This document shows positions 1 to 7,297 of a DNA stretch of 34,103 nt, in pieces; position 1 is the stretch's first letter; the number at the start of each line of letters is the position of its first letter. The stretch comes from Lacticaseibacillus songhuajiangensis. Lineage in GTDB: Bacteria > Bacillota > Bacilli > Lactobacillales > Lactobacillaceae. Below the pieces are notes generated by a model. That model did not search any database and was not told where the DNA came from. It was given only the letters and a program-made list of their open reading frames with translations. Position numbers and translations under genes: made by a program. The stretch covers positions 1-34,103 of the forward strand of contig NZ_RHNR01000034.1 in the NCBI RefSeq assembly GCF_003946025.1, read 5' to 3'.

Positions 1-190
1 TTCTTGCGGCAACTCCGCCAGCGGAAGACCGCGATAGCGGGCTGAAGCGGTCCCCGCCCGACGTAGTTCCCGGAGCGTAGCCCAAGCGCACCACCACCGG
101 AGTTGCCGACTCCACCGCCTAACGGCGTCATGAAAACACCAAAGAGGCCCAGCGTGACTTCGTCACTGAAACGCTATCGCTGACGGACAT
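1..190 (-). repeat. Partial copy of a structured dispersed repeat
   Basis: Read on the minus strand, this stretch aligns almost end to end with 25916-26098 on the plus strand. Shared blocks include TGTCCGTCAGCG at the outer end, GTGTTTTCA, GCGCTTGGGCT, AACTACGTCGGGCGGG and TCTTCCGCTGGC. The copy runs off the left edge, so its full length is unknown. Several small hairpins are conserved in position while their stems change in a compensatory way, for example GTGAC/GTCAC at 154-166 against GCGAC/GTCGT in the other copy. No coding frame is conserved. It lies just beyond the terminator of the dehydrogenase gene. It could be a structured RNA gene or a structured mobile repeat; the transcribed strand is not settled. 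Confidence 0.75.
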
Positions 191-192
191 TA

Positions 193-223
193 ACAACAAA
201 AAAGGTCGCCAACAGGCGACCTT
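193..223 (-). terminator. Intrinsic terminator of the D-hydroxyacid dehydrogenase gene
   Basis: The arms AAGGTCGCC (202-210) and GGCGACCTT (215-223) pair perfectly around an AACA loop. On the minus strand the hairpin is followed by a T-rich run (complement of 193-201). It sits 24 nt past the stop codon. Confidence 0.85.
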
Positions 224-246
224 CATAAATGATAATTGTTCGGATT

Positions 247-1239
247 TTAATCGTACTTAACTTCGTTTTTAGCCACGCCATCGTTAATGAAGCCGGTCAA
301 GTTCTCCAGTGAGAATTCAACCATGTTGTGCACGGCAGTCGCGGTGAAGTACGCAATGTGCGGACTGAGGACAACGTTTGGCATCTTCATCATCTCGTCC
401 CAAACTGGGTCGTTGAAGTTACCGTGCTTCTCCAAGTTGAGCAGGTCCTGCTCTTCATATTCGAAGGTGTCAATCCCCGCACCCGCAACCTTGCCGGAAC
501 GCAAGCCATCAAGCAACGCCTTGGTGTCAATCAGGTTACCGCGCGCGGTGTTCACGATGATGACACCGTCCTTCATTTTGGCGAAGGAGTCCGCGTTAAT
601 CATATGCGTGTTCTGCGGCAAGCCCGGCACGTGCAGGTCGATGAAGTCACTGCGCTTGAGCAATTCATCCAACTCAACGTAATCGATGTCACTGTCTTTG
701 GCTGGGAACGGATCGTAAGCAATCACTTCAGCGCCGAAGCCCTTGAAGATGCGGATGGCTTCACGACCAATGCGGCCGGTCCCCACAACCCCAACGGTTG
801 ATTGACCGATTTCCTTACCCATGTAGTGCATCGCACCATTGTAGTCGTTATCGCGCAGGTGCTGTTCCACCTGACCCAAGTTACGGGCGAGGTGCATCGT
901 CAGTGTCACAGCAAACTCGGCGATAGCACTTGGTGAATATGCGGGGACGTTGCTGACGCGGACGCCCGCTGCCTGTGCACCCGCTAGGTCAATATTATCC
1001 AGACCCACGTTACGGATGGACAGGAACTTGGCACCCTTAGCTGCCATCTTCTTGAACAATTCGGCAGAATACGGCACCGTCTGTAAACACGTAATCCCCT
1101 GCGTGCCCGCCGCCATTTTGTCGACGGTTTCTTCGTTCAGGGTTTCGGTGAAAATCTGCATGTCGTTGCCAGTACGCTCTGCCCACGCCTTCAAGAATGG
1201 CGCTTCGTCAACACGGGTCCCAAAAGATGCTAGTTTCAT
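247..1239 (-). CDS. D-2-hydroxyacid dehydrogenase (D-hydroxyisocaproate / D-lactate type)
   Basis: NAD-dependent reduction of 2-keto acids such as pyruvate or branched-chain 2-ketoacids to D-2-hydroxyacids in the cytosol. The 330-residue product has the Rossmann motif GTGRIG at 153-158, the substrate-binding Arg in NTARG (R233), the Glu in FEYE (E260 or E262) and the catalytic His in SPHIAY (H294). The C-terminal stretch LLNLEKHGNF...PNVVLSPHIAYFT resembles lactobacillus D-2-hydroxyisocaproate dehydrogenase more than classical D-LDH, which reads PHTAFYT there. The start at 1239 is chosen because AGGAGGATT lies just upstream; a longer in-frame ORF to 1371 has no such site and lacks family homology. 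The gene is monocistronic with a terminator at 193-223. Whether lactate or a bulkier keto acid is preferred cannot be told from sequence alone. Confidence 0.9.
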   Translation of the reverse strand: MKLASFGTRVDEAPFLKAWAERTGNDMQIFTETLNEETVDKMAAGTQGITCLQTVPYSAELFKKMAAKGAKFLSIRNVGLDNIDLAGAQAAGVRVSNVPAYSPSAIAEFAVTLTMHLARNLGQVEQHLRDNDYNGAMHYMGKEIGQSTVGVVGTGRIGREAIRIFKGFGAEVIAYDPFPAKDSDIDYVELDELLKRSDFIDLHVPGLPQNTHMINADSFAKMKDGVIIVNTARGNLIDTKALLDGLRSGKVAGAGIDTFEYEEQDLLNLEKHGNFNDPVWDEMMKMPNVVLSPHIAYFTATAVHNMVEFSLENLTGFINDGVAKNEVKYD

Positions 1240-1373
1240 GAAAATCCTCCTATTTTCTCTTTGGCTGACCTTAACTGCTAGGCCCAGGAACCACTCCCAG
1301 CCCCTGCTAAACTGCTCGGCGCAAAACCACTGCGGATTAACGGTGATTTTGCCACACGCAAACAGTCTCACAC

Positions 1374-1883
1374 CTACAAGTGTACACGCTTACCCGCTTC
1401 CATATCCAGTAAAGATTGCTTTAAGGCAACGCCGCAGCGGAACTGACCCAGGCCACCATTCTTGGGGACAATCCGGTGACACGGCTGAATCACGAGCAGC
1501 GGATTCTGCCCCACAGCATGCGCAACCGCGCGTACTGCCTTCACGTCACCCACCGCCTCCGCGAGCTCGCTGTACGTTCGTGTTTGGCCATATGGCACCT
1601 GCCGCAATTGTTCGTATACGCGCTTTTGGAAATCACTGCCGACAACGGTGTACAGCTTTGCTGGTAATTGGTGCAGCTTACCCGTCAGCAGTCCGTGCAT
1701 CCCGTCCATAACTGCACGCGGCACGCCGCCCGCAATAAACGAGACGGTGGCCGGCGTTTTGAGCATTTTGCGGGCCACGTCCACACCTTCTTCCGAACCG
1801 CCGACAAACACCAACCGCCCCGCCTGGGTGACGAGCAAAAAGCGCATGTAGCGCATGTTGAGATAATCGTAATGATATTCCAT
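1374..1883 (-). CDS. ogt: Methylated-DNA--protein-cysteine S-methyltransferase
   Basis: Suicide repair enzyme that moves the alkyl group from O6-alkylguanine in DNA onto its own cysteine. The 169-residue product carries the active-site motif PCHRIV with the acceptor C135, preceded by the winged-helix DNA-binding part (RQVPYGQTRTYSELAEAVG, about 94-112) and followed by GGLGQFRCG. The start at 1883 has GGAGG seven bases upstream. A promoter (TTGTCG, 17-nt spacer, TACAAT) lies at 1911-1939, giving a very short leader. The gene ends 134 nt before the dehydrogenase start, so the two may be transcribed separately. The family identification is firm; the N-terminal third is divergent, as is usual. 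Confidence 0.9.
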   Translation of the reverse strand: MEYHYDYLNMRYMRFLLVTQAGRLVFVGGSEEGVDVARKMLKTPATVSFIAGGVPRAVMDGMHGLLTGKLHQLPAKLYTVVGSDFQKRVYEQLRQVPYGQTRTYSELAEAVGDVKAVRAVAHAVGQNPLLVIQPCHRIVPKNGGLGQFRCGVALKQSLLDMEAGKRVHL

Positions 1884-1910
1884 AATTCGTCCTCCATTAT
1901 TCTTGCCATT

Positions 1911-1939
1911 ATTGTACCCCGAACAAGCGTTCGCGACAA
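1911..1939 (-). promoter_or_regulatory. Predicted promoter of ogt
   Basis: On the minus strand TTGTCG (1934-1939) and TACAAT (1911-1916) are separated by 17 nt and lie about 28 nt above the start codon. Confidence 0.6.
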
Positions 1940-2093
1940 TCGTTATTTTGACTGGTCCATTCGGCCGCATAAATGCGAAAGCAATGTGCAAATATGCATC
2001 TAATTTAATTTATAGATAAACCCAGCCCATTATTCATGCAAGTATGGTATTCTATAGGTTCGATAGAGTTCGGAAAAAATGGAGGTTCTACCC

Positions 2094-3149
2094 ATGAAAA
2101 TTTGCGTTTTGGCAGGCGGCCGGAGTACTGAGCGCAACGTATCCCTCTCCTCAGGGACACGGATCACCACGGCACTGCGCGCCAAGGGCCACCAAGCTAC
2201 CCTGATTGACCTATTCCTCGGCTACGACCTGGCGGGCAAAACGGCGGACGATGCGTTCGCAGACGCTAACATTCCCGACAGCATGGCCATCAGCGACGCT
2301 GTCCTTACTGACGACGACATCAACGCACTGCGCAAGGACGGCAGTACCCAGCTCTTTGGCCCGAACGTCCTCGCCATTGCGCAGGCCGCCGACATCGTTT
2401 ACCTCGCCCTGCATGGTGGCGACGGCGAAAACGGTAAGGTGCAAGCCTACCTGGATCTGAACAACATCCGCTACACCGGTAGCGGTGCGCTCGCATCCGG
2501 CATGACCATGAACAAGGTCATCAGTAAGAAAATCATGCTCCAAAGTGGCATCCCCACGGCCGGCTTCAAAGAAGTGATGCGCCAAGACGGGATTCACCAG
2601 ACCATGCCTTTTGGCTTCCCAATGATTGTGAAGCCGACCAGTGGCGGTTCTTCCGTCGGCATGACCATCGCCCACAACCAAGATGAACTGGAAGCTGGTT
2701 TGACCGAAGCCTTCCGCTTCGACCCATCCGCAATCGTTGAAGAATTCATTACCGGCCGCGAGTTCTCCCTTGGCGTTGTGAACGGCCACGCGCTGCCCGC
2801 AATCGAAATCAAGGTGCACGACGGTTGGTACGACTTCGAGCACAAGTTCCAGCCTGGCCACACCGATTTCGTAACGCCACCAGAACTGGACGAAGACGTG
2901 CACAAGCGTATGCAGGACATCGCTGTGCAAACGCTCGATGCACTCGAATTGCAGAACTACGCCCGCGTTGACTTCCTGCTCGACAAGGACAACGGTATCT
3001 GGGTCATCGAGGCCAACAACCTGCCCGGCATGACGCCACTGTCCCTCTTGCCTCAGGAAGCTGAAGCAGACGGCACCAGCTATGAAGACCTGGTCGACGG
3101 TATCGTGAAGGGCAAAATTGCGCTTTACGAACAAGGCCTGGCGAACTAA
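2094..3149 (+). CDS. ddl: D-alanine--D-alanine (or D-lactate) ligase
   Basis: ATP-grasp ligase that makes the D-Ala-D-X dipeptide or depsipeptide for peptidoglycan precursors. The 351-residue product keeps the key positions of the family: E13 in STERNVSLSSG, the HGGDGENG loop (107-114), GSSVGM (185-190), EEFITGREF (216-224), R291 and D293 in RVDF, the metal ligands E306 and N308 in EANN, and S317 in PGMTPLS. The position matching E. coli DdlB Tyr216 is Phe (F252 in EHKF). In Leuconostoc that Phe goes with D-Ala-D-Lac synthesis and intrinsic vancomycin resistance. The start at 2094 follows GGAGG; an upstream ATG at 2079 overlaps that site. The gene is followed by a strong terminator. It could be the main ligase or a paralogue; the window does not decide. 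Confidence 0.85.
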   Translation: MKICVLAGGRSTERNVSLSSGTRITTALRAKGHQATLIDLFLGYDLAGKTADDAFADANIPDSMAISDAVLTDDDINALRKDGSTQLFGPNVLAIAQAADIVYLALHGGDGENGKVQAYLDLNNIRYTGSGALASGMTMNKVISKKIMLQSGIPTAGFKEVMRQDGIHQTMPFGFPMIVKPTSGGSSVGMTIAHNQDELEAGLTEAFRFDPSAIVEEFITGREFSLGVVNGHALPAIEIKVHDGWYDFEHKFQPGHTDFVTPPELDEDVHKRMQDIAVQTLDALELQNYARVDFLLDKDNGIWVIEANNLPGMTPLSLLPQEAEADGTSYEDLVDGIVKGKIALYEQGLAN

Positions 3150-3162
3150 GTCAAAATTAAGC

Positions 3163-3211
3163 AAAAGGATATCCCAGCCACGTTATCAACGTGACTGGGA
3201 TATCCTTTTTT
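3163..3211. terminator. Bidirectional intrinsic terminator
   Basis: A long hairpin, arms AAAAGGATATCCCAG (3163-3177) and CTGGGATATCCTTTT (3195-3209) plus an inner CACGTT/AACGTG stem, lies between convergent genes with T-rich runs on both sides. It should stop ddl from the left and the DJ-1 operon from the right. Confidence 0.9.
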
Positions 3212-3213
3212 AC

Positions 3214-3390
3214 TTACCGTTTCGCTGTTAATTGCCGCAATAATGCTTGTTGATTGCACTGATTGCGCAGTACCACCACACGCTGGTCCGGGCGCAATTT
3301 ACCGAGCAGCGGCCACCCCAATGCGGCCGTTAACTTGCGCGCCAGGCTGCTTTTGCCACTGCCTGCATTGCCAATAATCATCACCCGCAT
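3214..3390 (-). pseudogene. Internally deleted P-loop nucleoside kinase (adenylate kinase/FlaR-like)
   Basis: A 58-codon ORF with a good ribosome binding site (AGGAGG) and ATG at 3390. Its first 28 residues are a textbook kinase N terminus with the Walker A motif GNAGSGKSSLARKL. From about residue 32 it jumps to what looks like the C-terminal tail of the same family (RPDQRVVVLRNQ...ALLRQL). Related topology-modulation/adenylate kinase-like proteins are about 170 residues, so roughly 110 central residues, including the lid and nucleotide-binding parts, are missing without loss of frame. It is the last gene of the operon with the DJ-1 protein, 15 nt downstream of it. It is most likely a decayed gene, although the intact start and stop leave a short expressed peptide possible. 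Confidence 0.65.
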
Positions 3391-3405
3391 TTGGCGGCCT
3401 CCTAA

Positions 3406-4080
3406 TTACAGTGCGGCAATCAGCTTCCGTGCCACCGCTCGTACTGAGAACGGGTTCTGTCCGGTAATCAGTTGACCGTCTTGCACCGCATACTCGCTGT
3501 AGAAACGTTTCTTGCTGAATTTCGCACCCCGTGCCAGTGCCACCTTCCGGTTGAGGAACGGGACCACCTTCATTTTGCCCGCGATGATTTCCTCTGCAGT
3601 GGTGAAACCGGTGATGGTTTTCCCCGCAATCAGGTAATTACCCGCGTCATCCTTAATGTTGAGAAGACCCGCAATCCCGTGGCAAACGGAGGTGACGTAA
3701 CCACCAGCCGCGTATATTTCCCGGGAAATTGCCTGCAGCGCCGCATCATCTGGGAAATCCCACATGACGCCGTGCCCACCGGTGTAGTAAATGGCATCGT
3801 AATCAGCCGCGTTAACCTGGTCCGGTCGGAGCGTCTGCACGAGCGCGTGTTGCACGAAGTCCGGTTCCTCGTAAATACGCATGATGTCAGTGTCGGTGTA
3901 CTTCATGCTACGCGGATCAAGTGGCACGAAGCCACCCTTAGGACTCACGTAATCAACGGCCACGCCGGCCTTTTGCATCTCGTCAACAAACTCGGCGCTC
4001 TCGCCTAACCACAGGCCGGTCGGTTCGTCAGTTCCTTGGTAACGGGTCACGTTCGTTTCAACAATCAGGACTTTGCTCAT
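3406..4080 (-). CDS. DJ-1/PfpI family protein (class I glutamine amidotransferase-like)
   Basis: The 224-residue cytosolic protein has the DJ-1/PfpI fold. The nucleophile elbow is TSVCHGIAGLL with C133 followed by H134, and the YYTGGHG loop is at 98-104. Members act as Hsp31-like chaperones, glyoxalase III or deglycase enzymes; the Cys-His pair fits glyoxalase III/Hsp31-type proteins, but the substrate cannot be read from sequence. Its start codon overlaps the stop of the ArsR gene (ATGA at 4077-4080), so the two are translationally coupled, and ArsR probably controls it in response to an electrophile or redox signal. This is an inference from arrangement. Confidence 0.85.
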   Translation of the reverse strand: MSKVLIVETNVTRYQGTDEPTGLWLGESAEFVDEMQKAGVAVDYVSPKGGFVPLDPRSMKYTDTDIMRIYEEPDFVQHALVQTLRPDQVNAADYDAIYYTGGHGVMWDFPDDAALQAISREIYAAGGYVTSVCHGIAGLLNIKDDAGNYLIAGKTITGFTTAEEIIAGKMKVVPFLNRKVALARGAKFSKKRFYSEYAVQDGQLITGQNPFSVRAVARKLIAAL

Positions 4081-4409
4081 TCGGTGTGCGCCTCCATAGC
4101 ATTCTCGACATTATCCAACAGCATTTGCAATTGCTTAATCACCGCCGTGTCATGTGTTAAGTAATAGTAGTTCATCGTCCCCTCGCGCCGGTACTGGGCG
4201 ATTCCGACCTCCCGCAAAATTTTGAGGTGATGCGACACCGCCGGCCGGGACAAACCCGTCGCGTTTGTCAGTTCAGGTACTCGCTTACCACTGCACACCT
4301 GATCCGCCAGTAGCACCATGATGATGGCCTGGCGGTTTGCGTCCCCCAGTGCCGTTAAAAGCTGACTATTCTGCGCAAACTGTTGCCGCAACTGCTGCAA
4401 ATCGGCCAT
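4077..4409 (-). CDS. ArsR-family winged-helix repressor
   Basis: A 110-residue regulator with an ArsR/SmtB winged helix. The segment LLTALGDANRQAIIMVLL gives the first helices, and TGLSRPAVSHHLKILREVGIA is the recognition helix-turn-helix, followed by the wing RREGTMNYYYL. No obvious metal-binding cysteine pair is present in the recognition helix (the single Cys in DQVCSGKRV is not in the CxC form), so it probably senses something other than arsenic or cadmium, perhaps through redox chemistry. The start at 4409 has GGAGG upstream; a longer ORF extends to 4520 but would cover the promoter and operator. First gene of the operon with the DJ-1 protein. Confidence 0.85.
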   Translation of the reverse strand: MADLQQLRQQFAQNSQLLTALGDANRQAIIMVLLADQVCSGKRVPELTNATGLSRPAVSHHLKILREVGIAQYRREGTMNYYYLTHDTAVIKQLQMLLDNVENAMEAHTE

Positions 4410-4428
4410 GACTAATTCCTCCGTTGAC

Positions 4429-4475
4429 GGTTCATTTATTTGAACCATTAAACCATTAGGTGCCAGCACGGTCAA
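4429..4475 (-). promoter_or_regulatory. Promoter and operator of the arsR-DJ-1 operon
   Basis: On the minus strand TTGACC (4470-4475) and TTTAAT (4447-4452) are spaced by 17 nt. Immediately after the -10 lies a perfect 18-bp inverted repeat, GGTTCATTTATTTGAACC (4429-4446), covering the likely transcription start. Its position and symmetry fit autorepression by the ArsR protein. Confidence 0.7.
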
Positions 4476-4504
4476 GCCCGTAGCAAAATATGTGTTAAAC
4501 AGCA

Positions 4505-4542
4505 AAGAGACCCGATTCACTTAAATGTGAACTGGGTCTCTT
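4505..4542. terminator. Probable terminator hairpin
   Basis: AAGAGACCCGATTCAC pairs with GTGAACTGGGTCTCTT around a TTAAAT loop, just past the Rrf2 gene stop. The T run after it is weak on the minus strand, so efficiency is uncertain. Confidence 0.6.
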
Positions 4543-4547
4543 GATAC

Positions 4548-4994
4548 TTATTCAGCTTCCGCGCGGTCGCGGCGTTGTTCCCGCTGCAAAATATCATCGA
4601 TAATTTGCTGGAGACTCACGCTGGCCATTTTGCGTTCGGCGGTGTCTTGAATCTCCGCGTACACGCCGTTCAAGGTGTCTTGAATGTTGCCCCCAACCAC
4701 GCACTTTGGGTTGGTTTTCTCATCCACGTGCAAGAGGTTGTGATTATCCTCAACAGCACAGTAGACGTCGTACAGGCTAATGGCCGCGGCTGGTCGGCCT
4801 AGCACCGGGGCAACGGCCCCAGGCTGACTTTTGAGTAGACCCGCCTTGACTAAGCGCGACATCAGCCGCCGCACCAGGCTCGGATTAGATTCAATACTGC
4901 GGGCGATGGCGGCACTGGAGAGGTCACCGTCGCGGTAAATATCGACGTAGGCCAGGATGTGCACGCCATCGCTGAGTTTATGTGAGTACTTCAT
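4548..4994 (-). CDS. Rrf2-family transcriptional regulator
   Basis: A 148-residue Rrf2-type winged-helix protein. The N-terminal HTH region is ILAYVDIY...LSSAAIARSIESNPSLVRRLMSRLVKAGLL (about 13-54), followed by GRPAAAISLYDVYCAVED. Only two cysteines are seen (C79 and C98, the latter in PKCVVGG); the three-cysteine set used to bind an Fe-S cluster in IscR and NsrR is incomplete. It therefore resembles the YwnA-like subgroup. The start at 4994 follows GAGGAG. It lies 48 nt downstream of, and in the same direction as, a QorB-like reductase, an arrangement like ywnA-ywnB of Bacillus subtilis, so it probably regulates that gene. The effector is unknown. Confidence 0.85.
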   Translation of the reverse strand: MKYSHKLSDGVHILAYVDIYRDGDLSSAAIARSIESNPSLVRRLMSRLVKAGLLKSQPGAVAPVLGRPAAAISLYDVYCAVEDNHNLLHVDEKTNPKCVVGGNIQDTLNGVYAEIQDTAERKMASVSLQQIIDDILQREQRRDRAEAE

Positions 4995-5042
4995 ATTACG
5001 CTCCTCGATTTTGCTCTAGCCCCATGATAATACAGTTGCGGG

Positions 5043-5891
5043 CTACTGACCAACGACTTCCTTGATGGCGTCCGCAATTGGTGTGAGCGCGTGGCCAAGG
5101 ACGTCTGGCAAGTCGGACGTGTCTTCATCGAGCTGACCGGCGCGAATCATCGTCTGGAAACCGGTCACGACATCCGCCGTGCCTTCGTCCATCCCCGCTG
5201 CCAGGAGGCCCTGTTTGTAGGCGGCGTCATCCACACTGAGCACCTTGAAATTACCAGTCATGGCATCGGCGAGGTCCTTGTAGGTCCGCGCCTGGCCGGC
5301 GAATTCGTAAACCGACTTTGGCTGGTCTGCGACCAATACCTTCGCAGCCCCCTCAGCGTATTCGCGTTCGAGCGCCCAGCCGGCCTTACCAGCACCGGCT
5401 GAGTAGACAAAATCATGTCCGGCCGCCGCAGCGTTCAGCGTTGCCGCTTCGTTCTGCAGGTACCAGTTGTTACGCAGGAAGGCGTATTGCATGCCGGAAT
5501 CCTTAATCAGCTGCTCGGTGAGCTTGTGATCAGCTGCCAGTGGCATATCGTTTGTGGCCGCGTGCGGGAAACTCGTGTAGGCGATAAATTTAACGCCGGC
5601 AGCCTTGGCGGCGTTCACAACGTTCCGGTGCTGCTCAGCACGGGGCATTGGTGCACCAGGCTGGGAAGAAATGAATAGTAAGCGGTCAACGCCGGCCAAG
5701 GACGCCTGCAGCTCTTCTGGCTTGGTGTAGTCACCAGGCCGGACGGTGACGCCTGCAGGGACAATGCCGCGCGCCTTCTCTGTATTGCGCGCCAACGCCA
5801 CGACGTTACCTGCGGGCACGAGCTGAGCGAGAACTTTCACTGCTGCCTGCCCAAAACGACCGGTTACTGCTGTAATTGCGTATGTTGTCAT
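5043..5891 (-). CDS. NmrA/QorB-type NAD(P)H-dependent oxidoreductase
   Basis: A 282-residue atypical short-chain dehydrogenase. The N-terminal nucleotide-binding stretch is AITAVTGRFGQAAVKVL with the TGRFG glycine pattern. Further on come the GVDRLLFISS strand, FIAYTSFP, and the LRNNWYLQN motif, which resembles LRNGWYxEN of E. coli QorB (YtfG), an NADPH:quinone oxidoreductase. It probably reduces small quinones or acts as a redox sensor in the cytosol. RBS AAGGAGCAA precedes the start. A promoter (TTGCAC, 16 nt, TACAAT) lies at 5948-5975. It is probably co-regulated with the Rrf2 gene downstream. Confidence 0.85.
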   Translation of the reverse strand: MTTYAITAVTGRFGQAAVKVLAQLVPAGNVVALARNTEKARGIVPAGVTVRPGDYTKPEELQASLAGVDRLLFISSQPGAPMPRAEQHRNVVNAAKAAGVKFIAYTSFPHAATNDMPLAADHKLTEQLIKDSGMQYAFLRNNWYLQNEAATLNAAAAGHDFVYSAGAGKAGWALEREYAEGAAKVLVADQPKSVYEFAGQARTYKDLADAMTGNFKVLSVDDAAYKQGLLAAGMDEGTADVVTGFQTMIRAGQLDEDTSDLPDVLGHALTPIADAIKEVVGQ

Positions 5892-5947
5892 AATGAATTG
5901 CTCCTTTTTTGTTTGACCAGTTACTTTAATATTAACTTGTGATACTT

Positions 5948-5975
5948 ATTGTAACAGCATTTGCAATTTGTGCAA
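5948..5975 (-). promoter_or_regulatory. Predicted promoter of the QorB-like gene
   Basis: On the minus strand TTGCAC (5970-5975) and TACAAT (5948-5953) are separated by 16 nt. Below it, a TTAATATTAA palindrome near 5926-5937 falls in the leader and is a possible Rrf2 site. Confidence 0.5.
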
Positions 5976-6037
5976 GCTTTTTGGCAAATTTATTTTGCCG
6001 AATGCTCATAATCGTTATTTTCAAGCGTCAGTAAAGT

Positions 6038-6066
6038 TTGCGCGGCCGCGGCCGGTCAATTACAAT
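6038..6066 (+). promoter_or_regulatory. Predicted promoter of the AI-2E family exporter gene
   Basis: TTGCGC (6038-6043) and TACAAT (6061-6066) are spaced by 17 nt, about 38 nt above the start codon. Confidence 0.55.
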
Positions 6067-6104
6067 GAAGTCCGAATACCACGTCCTTATTAACGGAGAT
6101 TGTC

Positions 6105-7247
6105 ATGAAAATTACCCGTACTGAACTTATTCACGGTAGCGTGATTGTTGCCGTCTTTCTCGCTTGCTTAATCTACCCCAACCAAATTTTCGGCGTCTTG
6201 CAGACTGCACTCAACGTCTCCTTGCCCCTCATCATTGGTGGCGCACTCGCTTACTGTATCAACCTCTTGTCATCGCGGCTGGAGCGCATCTTGTGGCCCC
6301 GCGCCAGCAGTAAACTCGCTGCGGGCTTGCGGCGCGGGCTCGCCATTTTGGTGGCGCTGGCCCTCATCGTTCTGGTCATCACCAGCGTGCTGCGACTAGT
6401 TATTCCGGAATTCGTTGATGCTATTAATGGCTTTCTGACCAACCTGCCCGACACCCTAAACAGCATCAACAAGTGGCTCAGCAAGTCAGACGAGGCGGCG
6501 GCCATTACCAAGCAGCTGCATGCGACCCAGATTAACTGGTCCACCATTCAGGCCAAGATTGTGAAGTTTGTCTCCTCGGGCGTGTCCGGCATCTTCTCCT
6601 CAGCCGTCTCCATCTTCGGCAGCGTGACGAGCGGCGTTATCAGCTTTATCCTCTCGCTCTCGTTTGCCATCTACCTCGTAGCCGGCAAGGAACGCATCGC
6701 GCGGCACATCAACCGTGTCCTCAACGCCTTCGTGCCAGTCAAAATTCTGCACGGCACGCGCTACGTTCTGGGTATCGCCAACACGATGTTTTCCAGCTTC
6801 ATCATCGGCCAGGTGACGTCCGCGCTCATTATCGGAATCCTCTGCGTCCTGGGCATGATGCTGTTTAACTTTCCTAACGCAGTGCCCATCGGCGCACTCA
6901 TTGGCATCACCGCCCTCATCCCCATGCTGGGGGCATGGATTGGCGGTACCATCGGCTTCGTGCTGATTTTTGTCAGTTCACCAATTAAGGCAATTTTCTT
7001 CTTGATTTACATCATTGCCCTGCAGCAAATCGAAGGCAACTTGGTCTACCCCCGCGTCGTGGGCGGTACAATCGGCTTGCCTGGCGTGCTGGTGCTGGCG
7101 GCCATCACCATTGGCGGCGGCCTCTACGGCATCGTGGGCATGCTGCTGAGTGTACCAGTTACGGCGACAATTTATCATTTGGTTCGTAACGCCACGATGA
7201 AGAAAGAGCAAGCCCAGCAGGACGCAGACAAGGAATCAATTGAATAA
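6105..7247 (+). CDS. AI-2E family transporter (PerM/YtvI-like membrane protein)
   Basis: A 380-residue integral membrane protein of the AI-2E/UPF0118 family. Two N-terminal hydrophobic helices (about 10-25 and 32-52) are followed by a helix at 75-97, a soluble segment (about 100-160) and a C-terminal block of four or more helices. The family signature appears as LIGITALIPMLGAWIGG and the later QQIEGNLVYPRVVG. Relatives export autoinducer-2 or act in sodium/proton exchange; which applies here is unknown. The start has GGAGA eight bases upstream. The tail is charged (KKEQAQQDADKE). A bidirectional terminator follows. Confidence 0.9.
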   Translation: MKITRTELIHGSVIVAVFLACLIYPNQIFGVLQTALNVSLPLIIGGALAYCINLLSSRLERILWPRASSKLAAGLRRGLAILVALALIVLVITSVLRLVIPEFVDAINGFLTNLPDTLNSINKWLSKSDEAAAITKQLHATQINWSTIQAKIVKFVSSGVSGIFSSAVSIFGSVTSGVISFILSLSFAIYLVAGKERIARHINRVLNAFVPVKILHGTRYVLGIANTMFSSFIIGQVTSALIIGILCVLGMMLFNFPNAVPIGALIGITALIPMLGAWIGGTIGFVLIFVSSPIKAIFFLIYIIALQQIEGNLVYPRVVGGTIGLPGVLVLAAITIGGGLYGIVGMLLSVPVTATIYHLVRNATMKKEQAQQDADKESIE

Positions 7248-7255
7248 AGTAATTT

Positions 7256-7297
7256 GACGAAAAAACGCCTGACATTTATCTGTCAGGCGTTTTTTCT
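7256..7297. terminator. Bidirectional intrinsic terminator
   Basis: AAAAACGCCTGACA pairs with TGTCAGGCGTTTTT around TTTATC, between convergent genes, with an A run before and a T run after, so it works for both. Confidence 0.9.

Noticed and set aside
247..3149. VanH-VanA-like resistance pair (dehydrogenase plus ligase)
   Set aside because: The dehydrogenase is of the D-hydroxyisocaproate type, the genes are divergent with ogt between them, and no vanX or vanRS homologue is present. Only the Phe in the ligase is suggestive.
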